Origin: Hyposmocoma kahamanoa
Lineage: Eukaryota > Arthropoda > Insecta > Lepidoptera > Cosmopterigidae
Reading direction: 5' to 3'
DNA: 64,000 nt
Assembly: GCF_003589595.1 (NCBI RefSeq)
Contig: NW_020653750.1
Coordinates: 3,648,134-3,712,133 of the forward strand
Below, piece after piece: positions 59,101-64,000 of the stretch. A program made the translations under genes and the position numbers. Within the stretch, counting starts at the first letter, position 1; every line of letters begins with the position of its first letter. Below the pieces are notes generated by a model, which was not told the origin of the DNA, ran no database searches, and was given only the letters and a program-made list of their open reading frames with translations.

Positions 59101-62100
59101 AAAAAATATTATGGCAGTTGATCGGCAGATAAGTTATAAAATATCTACGTTTCATCAGCTATCTAACAAGGTATAACAATCTAGGGTTTTTTTTAAATGC
59201 ATTGAAAAAACTTAGTTTCATAGGCGATAGTGGAGGAGAAAATTAATACTTAGCCCTAAAAAGTATAACAAAACAATAGGTAAGCATGCAAAGTATTTAT
59301 TAAATCAGGTTTTCACACAACTTTTTGTTATTCTACAGTTCATGTTCAACAGGGCCGCCTCTGTTTCTAATACATTGTCGCATTCTTCTACGGAGACCAG
59401 TCTTCACTACTCCAGTGGTCAACGTTGTCCTCATTTGATTTGCTGCATCCACAATCCTTTCTTTAAACTCTTCCACAGACGAAACTGGATTTGACTCGCT
59501 GTAGACAAGACTTTTCATGCGCCCCCACACATGAAAATCCATGGGGGTTAGGTCTGGACTTCTTGCTGGCCATGGCAACGGCCCACCTCGTCCTATCCAT
59601 TTGTTTGGATAATTTGTGTCCAGCCAGTCTCTGACACTTCTCCTGAAATGGGCAGGGCAGCCATCATGTTGGAACCACATGTCCCTGATCAAGTTGAGTG
59701 GCAGATCATCCAGCAAATCACTCAAGTTCTCAAAAAATTTTCGTAACTTTCCCCATTTAGATTGTCCGGGAGAAAGTAAGGTCCAATCAAATTATTGGAG
59801 ATAATACCCATCCACACATTCACGCTGAATCTTCGTTGGGAACCCTTCACTCTTTTCTTATTGGGATTCCTAAGTTCTTTTGGGGCCCAGTAATGCGCGT
59901 TGTGATAATTAGTTATGCCATCTTTATCAAATTTGGATTCATCTGTCCACAAGATATTTCTTAGAAAATCTGGGTCTTCTACGTCAGCATTTAGCATAAA
60001 TCTGCAGAAGTCCAACCTTCTCGCGGGGTCTCCTTCTTCAATAGTGTGTACGGGTAATGGTACGGGTATAGGCCAGCAGTATGCACTGTAAACCACACTC
60101 TCCATTGCGAAAGTCCCAGATCACGGGCAACAATATTAGTGGAAGTAGTCGGATCCGCTCGAAAGCGTTGCACTATCTCATTGTCCTGTTCTTCGTCGTC
60201 ATTAATTCGTGGTCTGCCCATGTCTGTATTTCGTCTCAAAATAGAGCCAGTTTCTCGAAGTCTCAAAAACAGCCACATCCGGCACTCGACGACCGGGGAA
60301 TCGAGCTATGTATTCGTTGCGAGCTTGCGCAGACACACAATCGCAGTATCCGTAACAAATAAGCATATCAGCATATTCCTCAGGTGTGTACGACGTCATC
60401 TTCAACACTTCCGTAGCACAAGTACAAATCAAAGTCCGGTTAACAAGCACAGTAGTCACAAATCGGAAAAAACAGTCCAGAATCACAGCCAAGTCAAGAA
60501 AAAGAGCAAAACGATATCACATCTACTATGTACGAAGCACAAAAGCAGACTGACAAACAAAACAATATCCCGTGATATCTCTACAATATTTTTTCTTTCA
60601 TTCGCACCTACATAAACCGTCGCTTGTCTCACTCGCACGGTGCGTCTTAACTTAAGGACAATAGGCGCGGGACCGTTAGAACTGCTACCTGGAGCGTCCC
60701 AACTAGTTTTTTTTCCACGAAATGCAATACAAATCCTAGATTGTTATACCTTGTTAGATAGCTGATGAAACGTAGATATTTTATAACTTATCTGCCGATC
60801 AACTGCCATAATATTTTTTTAGATATCCCTTAGAGAAAAATAAACTTTCTAATTTTTTTTTAATTTCTTAACTTTCTCTTTTCTACTACGGCGTATTGAA
60901 TTAACTTATTCACTATTTTAATGATTGAGGTCCTAAAGCATCTTATCACACATGTAAAAATGCAATAATTATAATAATAAGACACACAAAATAAACAAAA
61001 TTAAATTTAGTAGCCTGAAAATCGGCAATTTTGAATAAAAAAAATAAAAGTCAAACATCTCGAAAAGGGTTAAGTTTAGGGTAGGGTGTTTCATAGTAAA
61101 ATAAGTCAAAAATGATGAGTACTCCACGCCCTTAAAGGATCTAGCACGACTTTTCCTGTAACCCTGTATACAGGGTAGTCGTTATGTGTGCCCAGGCGAT
61201 TATTCCGTAATACATAACACACTTAACGATTACATCCTGTATATTTACAGACATAAAATAAAGTCTTACCTGTTATATCAAGTGAATAGTCTGCAGTGTG
61301 GTATATCTGACGATGTAAATGCAGACACGACAAATATATCATAGAAGTCGCCAATATAACGCTGTAACAAAGACCATTATAAAAGACAAATACATTCAAT
61401 GGCTCTCTAGGACGTCGTAATAATAATAATGTGCCAGATTCATCAATCATCACACAAATTACTCAGGCAATCTCTCAGGCAATTCCCCGTACTATACGTA
61501 CCATAGATACACTGTTAATATAGAGGCAAGCACTACCCAATATACCCTGACCGGGATCAATTTAGAAAATAGTCTTTAAATTGGTTTCACATGAGATCAT
61601 AGTTATGATATTGTAAAAACGGACATGTTACTTTGAAACCCTGAATTGGTGGGAGTAGTATTCATCTTTTACTTTCTTTCATGTTCTCGGTAGAAAAAAT
61701 GTATCATAAAAACATGGCGAGGATGCAGTTTAATCTTATTTCTTATTAATGAGACAACATCACATTCTTTGATCCCAAAGTAAGTAACTAAAGCACTCGT
61801 GTTATGGAAATCGGAAACAACGAACAGTATCACAAACACCCAGACCCGAGACACCATATAAGTTAGTTTTTCTACATTGACCAAGTCGGGGATCGAACTC
61901 GGAACCCCACAGATGGCGACCGCGGAGCGCGTCAAACAGTGTCACGTCATACATTCATCGTAAACGTAAGGTCTTCTGTGTAAAAGAGACGATTCATACA
62001 GGAAGGTAGCCATGAATCTAATCATGTCATTCCAGTAATCTGATACATCCACCCCGCAGACCACCTTCGGTTTTCCTTGCATTTCATTGTCTCGTACTTT

Positions 62101-63523
62101 TATTATTAATTTTATAGTAAGCCAGTAAGTATGTACTTAGCGGATTCTTTAAACGTTCCATTATCTAGGCATCTTACTGGAAAACCGGGCAGGTGAAGAT
62201 TTGTATTACGATAAAATAATGTGGTATCGCAAAAAGATGTAATACCTTTTTCAATTACGATTGCGAAATATACTGAAAAACGATAAAAACTATTGAGAAA
62301 TGCATTACTGAACAATAATAATACGTATGTTCGTATAACTTGCAAATCTCTGGTCATAAAATTATTGAAGCTACGAAATTCCTGTGTGCTAAATAAAGAA
62401 ATATATAACCAATAGCAAATTAGTCTTAGAACATCGCTTGTAATTCCGTTCAATACAACGAGTACATTAAAAAACAACGTGTTCACTGTATTTGCAAGTT
62501 ATAAACGACGTAAATTCATTTGACTATGTTAATATAAGTCAACTATAAAAATAATACGAGGCCGTAAACCTTGCGAATCCCGCTAGGTTTATACACAATG
62601 TACTTTTTGTTTAATGTATTAAAAAAGCAATAATTCCACGGTGGAAATTTGAAATCTCGTAATGAAAAATGTCCCGTACTACAAAATATCGCTTACGACA
62701 TTTCAAAATTCGCTACTTTGACGAAATTATTACCTTTATATCGACTATGGAAATTTGAAATGTCCTAAGAGACATTTTATCGTAAGGTCATTTTCCCTTA
62801 ATTACACTTAATTTCCAAAAACAATACACAAGATGTCTATGAAATAGATTAATAATAACGCACACACTCATAACCCCGCACTAGAGAAACCCTACTGTAT
62901 AGCGGGTGCCATGGACACACACATAGACAATCACAAATTACACCCAAACTCACGAGAGAAATAAATGTAGGCCATACAAATATTTCTCCCCGTCAGGTAA
63001 TCGAACCTGGGACCTCTGCGTGGCAGTCACTAAGACGTGTAGCGAATCAAAGCAGTCGCTACAGCAAAACCGTTTAACATCTTTTTAAGACTATTTAAAT
63101 GAACATTGGTAGCCAGTGAGAAGTTGTTCGACAGACAGTTCGAATATATAGTTTCACCATATATCTTCAATTTGTAACTTACATACATTTGTGAATTTTA
63201 GTGGCAATATCTAACTAACTAACAGTGATGAAACTTGCAAGGTGAAAAAGATTTACAAGCTTTGTGAAAGTGGAGGCTAAATACTTTCCTTAGAGGAGAC
63301 ACGTAACGGCAAAATTACATATTTTGTTTTTAACGTTAAGTCGCTAAATTCTCAGATAAAAACCGAAACTCAAAATTTTTGGCTTAATAGAATATTAAGA
63401 CTATAACAAATTTTCATTCGATCATGCCTTCTGAATAATACTTACTTTCCCATGTGATGATGAGGTACCACTCTCAGCAATGTGTAGTTCAGCATTGGAA
63501 GTACAGACATGTGTATAGATTGC
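44107..63523 (-). CDS. MBOAT2: Membrane-bound O-acyltransferase, lysophospholipid acyltransferase 1/2 type (5' exons outside window)
   Basis: Eight exons in transcript order: 63523-63446, 61406-61270, 57587-57337, 56361-56235, 54648-54428, 47008-46808, 44539-44388, 44254-44107, all in phase to the stop at 44107. Family signatures: HLHRQIYHTADYSLDITG, then GPLMVITQRVTSLAYALQDS, PLEYFAYMLAF with a GP-x-x-x-YADYIKFIEG block, and KYYHAWLLSEAICNNSGMGF with the conserved Asn. The catalytic histidine block is LSAVWHGFHPGYYLTFFAGG, and the hydrophobic end exons include TYATVPFVLLHLTPSLAFYG. Known role: multi-pass ER enzyme that re-acylates lysophosphatidyl-serine, -ethanolamine or -choline in phospholipid remodelling; fly members include oysgedart and nessy. 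Choice of the 1/2 subtype is by motif similarity and is less sure than the family. At least one upstream exon is missing. Introns are loaded with transposons. Confidence 0.92.
44715..45042. mobile_element. hAT-type MITE with CAGGGTTGTT ends
   Basis: Left end CAGGGTTGTTGCGAATTTCA and right end GAAACAACCCTG are inverted, of the classic hAT CAGGG type. Flanking 8-mers GAGTCGAT (44707-44714) and GTGTCGAT (45043-45050) form a duplication with one change. It is 328 bp, non-coding, in the MBOAT intron. Confidence 0.8.
46200..46440 (+). repeat. SINE-like family S1, copy 2
   Basis: Same order of blocks as 19783-20035: CCGCCAAGCAGTAATGGTGT, TCAGGGTGACGGGCGCTTAG, AAAGCTCTAAGTGACACTGC, GCGCACGACTTGTAAGTCCC, then an A-rich tail. 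It lies in an MBOAT intron. Confidence 0.75.
48739..51300 (-). pseudogene. LINE ORF2: endonuclease/reverse transcriptase, broken
   Basis: Order on the minus strand: endonuclease C-terminal part (TRALLGVFYSPHLRVDYFEQ, MGDFNTC, SLLDLIVTSSPELV, SSHDLIYASF); linker (KHFPAPWLTSDIKEVMERRN); reverse transcriptase (SGFRAGHSTVSALVKIIDDI, LTLLDFSGAFSTV, GGTQGGVLSPILYSVF, catalytic [10 protein letters not shown] at about 49600); and C-terminal region ending at 48739. Faults: N-terminal endonuclease residues are missing, a frameshift near 50780, an in-frame TAA at about 50094 and a frameshift near 49545. The usual VPQGG is GTQGG here. Not active. Confidence 0.85.
51600..52412 (-). CDS. LINE ORF1 protein (270 aa)
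   Basis: Uninterrupted frame from MDDISMLRSNMDELVALFAS to a Ser/Arg/Lys-rich tail (RSAATKSK). The N-terminal part is helical and probably coiled coil. A middle block (NTLLLHGVPE, then FGLGRNVAMGKPRPTLLRF) resembles the RNA-binding part of non-LTR ORF1 proteins. It would act as a nucleic-acid chaperone for the ORF2 machinery, which is broken in this copy. No zinc knuckle is visible. Confidence 0.7.
   Translation of the reverse strand: MDDISMLRSNMDELVALFASKMEIFKTSLASPRQDSAVVSSEFHTFKSFIWTAVSGLRSQLEFVYQALDDFNMRSRSNTLLLHGVPEVRDENTMRKALDICCNNLGISEVSQPSLTVCFGLGRNVAMGKPRPTLLRFCDHQLRQRVWAAIRGLKGTGITLSEFLTASRHAVFVEARKRLGIKGCWTMNGKVVVVCTDGTKKKITTMTELSDFTTCKPTPPSNLSNSATDCSSSRSAVGDSINPPLSRAHDLSNRPPSKTRPTRSAATKSK
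53359..54160. repeat. Imperfect duplication in an MBOAT intron
   Basis: GTGCAAAGGGAACATT occurs at about 53378 and 53986. A longer block AAAGCGC.TAGGGCGCA then CATAGTATTATG..TAC and ATGACTGTTTCGT is found at about 53728-53790 and 54049-54112. Spacing differs between the two copies, so one has lost about 290 bp. AAAGGGAACATT also occurs at 47891, just left of the DNA element. No coding potential seen. Confidence 0.55.
54747..54765. repeat. Solo end of the TACAGGGTCAAGAGCAC MITE
   Basis: CGTGCTCTTGACCCTGTAC matches the terminal repeat of the MITE at 35182-35297. No partner end was found nearby, so this looks like a truncated copy. Confidence 0.45.
55589..56070. mobile_element. MITE with TCGTCGG ends carrying a nested MITE
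   Basis: Left end TCGTCGGTTAAAAGGTAAAA and right end TTTTACCTTACACCGACGA are inverted repeats. A 17-bp perfect hairpin GTGAGTTTTACCCACAG lies inside the left part. The palindromic MITE at 55693-55868 is inserted within it. The minus ORF 55723-55992 crosses both and is an artefact. Confidence 0.6.
55693..55868. mobile_element. Palindromic MITE, GTCGTATTC family, copy 4 (nested)
   Basis: Begins GGTCGTATTCCAGAACTCTA and ends CTGAAATACGACCC; internal motifs ACTTGAGTATGATTTAAAG and ATACTCAAGTCCTTGCC match copies 1-3. It is inserted in the element 55589-56070. Confidence 0.8.
56422..56775. mobile_element. PIF/Harbinger-like MITE with GGCCGGCC ends
   Basis: Ends GGCCGGCCATATACAG and GTATGTGGCCGGCC are inverted repeats, flanked by direct TAA (56419-56421 and 56776-56778). 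A GG-start end with a three-base TWA duplication is the PIF/Harbinger pattern. The interior repeats ATTCCGTTTCGGAAT-type palindromes. It lies 60 bp from MBOAT exon 56235-56361; the ORFs in it are spurious. Confidence 0.75.
58018..58083 (+). CDS. Candidate orphan first exon (22 codons) inside the MBOAT intron
   Basis: ATG at 58018 opens MVANNPVNYRVVLSKMNGIK plus SA, with coding-like composition quite unlike the AT-rich flanks, and stops exactly at a strong donor GCC/GTAAGT. It is on the strand opposite MBOAT. I could not find a matching second exon before the mariner element at 58750 or after it in the window. It could be the first exon of a nested gene, a gene cut by the insertion, or a retro-copied fragment. 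I do not recognise the protein. Confidence 0.35.
58750..59185. repeat. Long terminal inverted repeat of the DD41D element, left
   Basis: Pairs with 60735-61168. The match runs from TACAGGGTTACAGGAAAAG to ATAACAATCTAGG with scattered single-base differences, for example ACGAAACACC here against ATGAAACACC in the partner. The ORF at 58518-58949 runs through it and is not a gene. Confidence 0.9.
59333..60399 (-). pseudogene. DD41D mariner-type transposase, frameshifted
   Basis: Read on the minus strand in four frame segments: MTSYTPEEYADMLICYGYCD with FPGRRVPDVAVF (N-terminal helix-turn-helix type), LRLRETGSILRRNTDMGRPR to ARDLGLSQWRVWF, DPARRLDFCRF with NILWTDESKF (first Asp) and RFSVNVWMGIISNNLIGPYF, then MWFQHDGCPAHF (second Asp) and RSPDLTPMDFHVWG (third Asp). 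Forty-one residues separate the second and third Asp. At least three frameshifts (near 60230, 60070 and 59725) break it, so the copy is inactive, but all three catalytic Asp codons survive. Confidence 0.85.
60735..61168. repeat. Long terminal inverted repeat of the DD41D element, right
   Basis: Partner of 58750-59185; see that entry. It ends CCTGTAACCCTGTA next to the TA duplication. Confidence 0.9.
61169..61241. repeat. 73-bp inverted-repeat element abutting the DD41D element
   Basis: TACAGGGTAGTCGTTATGTG at the left pairs with CACTTAACGATTACATCCTG at the right. It directly touches the right end of the DD41D element and ends 28 bp before MBOAT exon 61270-61406. The shared TATACAGG border suggests the mariner used the TA at the end of this small element as its target. 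Confidence 0.5.
61710..61945 (-). repeat. tRNA-derived SINE with promoter boxes
   Basis: On the minus strand, GCGCTCCGCGGTCGCC (A-box-like) is followed about 30 bp later by GAGTTCGATCCCCG (good B box). A non-tRNA body then contains TCGGGTCTGGGTGTTTGTG and ACTTTGGGATCAAAGAATG. This is a separate family from 37545 and 62855. The short ORF here is part of the repeat. Confidence 0.75.
62855..63065 (-). repeat. tRNA-derived SINE, copy 2
   Basis: Shares ACGCACACACTCATA and GCGGGTGCCATGGACACACA with the copy at 37545-37725. On the minus strand, CCCAGGTTCGATTACC is a clear B box. Located between MBOAT exons. Confidence 0.7.
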
Positions 63524-64000
63524 CTGAAAAACATTCGATATGCTAAGAAACCTTTGCAAAATGTATACATTAGAACGTAAAAGGTGGCATGTACATGACA
63601 TGCAAATTGGTTAAAAAACAAATATTACGAATACAGCCTCGAAAGCTACATGTTGCCGTCTATAATATGTAGATGTAAAACAGCTGAGAAAGGCAAGTGA
63701 TATTTATTGTTTCACTTGAAAACACGCAATACCAGTTAGTGTCGATGGATGTTCATTGTTGCCATTTGATAAGCGTTTGTATACTATTCCGTGTTATGAT
63801 GTATCCATATTGTTTGAAAGGAAAATAATATTTTTATCAAAACATTACGCTACCTCAACCCTGCACAGCTTTTAAGACGAAAAAAAATAATAGTACGCTG
63901 TTTGATTAAAGTTTAGTTGAATAGATTACTACTAATAACAGTTTAGTGGACTATATAGTATCAGGTTATCAAAGCTTTGATAAATCAATTATGTAAACAT
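63524..64000 (-). other. MBOAT intron continuing off the window end
   Basis: The MBOAT exon at 63446-63523 starts with an acceptor in phase 2, so at least one upstream coding exon is needed. I found none in 63524-64000, so the start codon lies beyond the window. Confidence 0.6.

Larger units (their letters stand above)
58750..61168 (-). mobile_element. Tc1/mariner-superfamily DD41D element with ~435-bp inverted repeats
   Basis: Left repeat 58750-59185 and right repeat 60735-61168 are inverted copies with only about six to ten differences. Ends are TACAGGGTTACAGG. TA flanks both sides (58748-58749 and 61169-61170). The minus strand between them encodes a broken transposase whose second and third acidic residues are 41 residues apart, the DD41D (rosa-like) class. 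Total 2419 bp. It lies in the MBOAT intron, sense to that gene, 102 bp from exon 61270-61406. Confidence 0.88.

Noticed and set aside
60081..60615. Plus-strand ORFs of 93 and 158 aa
   Set aside because: Antisense shadows of the DD41D transposase pseudogene; the minus strand carries the recognisable catalytic motifs.
61860..61935. Possible genuine tRNA gene
   Set aside because: A and B boxes are present, but no acceptor-stem pairing or complete cloverleaf could be formed, and a SINE body follows. Annotated as a tRNA-derived SINE.
1..64000. CRISPR arrays, operons, prophage or other bacterial systems
   Set aside because: The window is eukaryotic: spliced genes, LINEs, SINEs and MITEs. The tandem repeats found are minisatellites without CRISPR-like spacers.

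Overview
This is a eukaryotic, AT-rich, intron-rich window, most likely from an insect and probably a lepidopteran. That reading rests on the short GT-AG introns, the insect-like protein families and the transposon mix: a Penelope-like element, a DD41D mariner, hAT and mariner remnants, CR1/Jockey-like LINEs, tRNA-derived SINEs and many palindromic MITEs. There are no bacterial features. Two 400-N assembly gaps lie at 5898-6297 and 29974-30373. Five host genes can be reconstructed exon by exon, with reading phase consistent across every junction.

(1) 1003-15591, minus strand: RBBP6/SNAMA-type E3 ubiquitin ligase. Sixteen coding exons encode a DWNN ubiquitin-like domain, a CCHC zinc knuckle, a RING/U-box-like domain, a His-Gly-Pro repeat, a Pro-rich segment and an RS/SPR tail; the 3' end is outside the window. 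(2) 16930-27409, plus strand: complete translation release factor eRF3 in 12 exons, 606 aa, with an N-terminal PAM2-like motif. It is divergently oriented to RBBP6 across about 1.3 kb. (3) 31456-32519, minus strand: DCN1-like protein 3 (DCUN1D3), a cullin neddylation factor, in two coding exons, 323 aa, starting MGQC (myristoylation-type). (4) 36544-40463, plus strand: a three-exon gene best read as kinetochore protein Spc25. (5) 44107-63523, minus strand: a lysophospholipid acyltransferase of the MBOAT1/2 type; eight exons are seen and the 5' exons lie beyond the window.

Most of the remaining sequence is mobile. A Penelope-like retroelement (8651-11318) with 61-bp perfect inverted terminal repeats and a 15-bp target duplication sits in what was a 78-bp RBBP6 intron. 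The MBOAT introns hold a DNA element with an 8-bp target duplication (47908-53350) that was later split by a LINE, a DD41D mariner with about 435-bp inverted repeats (58750-61168), and several MITEs. A hAT remnant (25432-26426) lies in an eRF3 intron and a degraded LINE in Spc25 intron 1. Two mariner copies sharing ends lie between genes, one of them containing the second assembly gap.

The host genes are mutually unrelated housekeeping functions: ubiquitin ligation and RNA processing, translation termination, neddylation, chromosome segregation and phospholipid remodelling. No operon-like pathway is apparent. I found no strong evidence for an undescribed multi-gene system. The most interesting material is the structure of the mobile elements, a 56-bp perfect palindrome, a false-looking assembly gap inside a hairpin MITE, and a few orphan coding-like exons.
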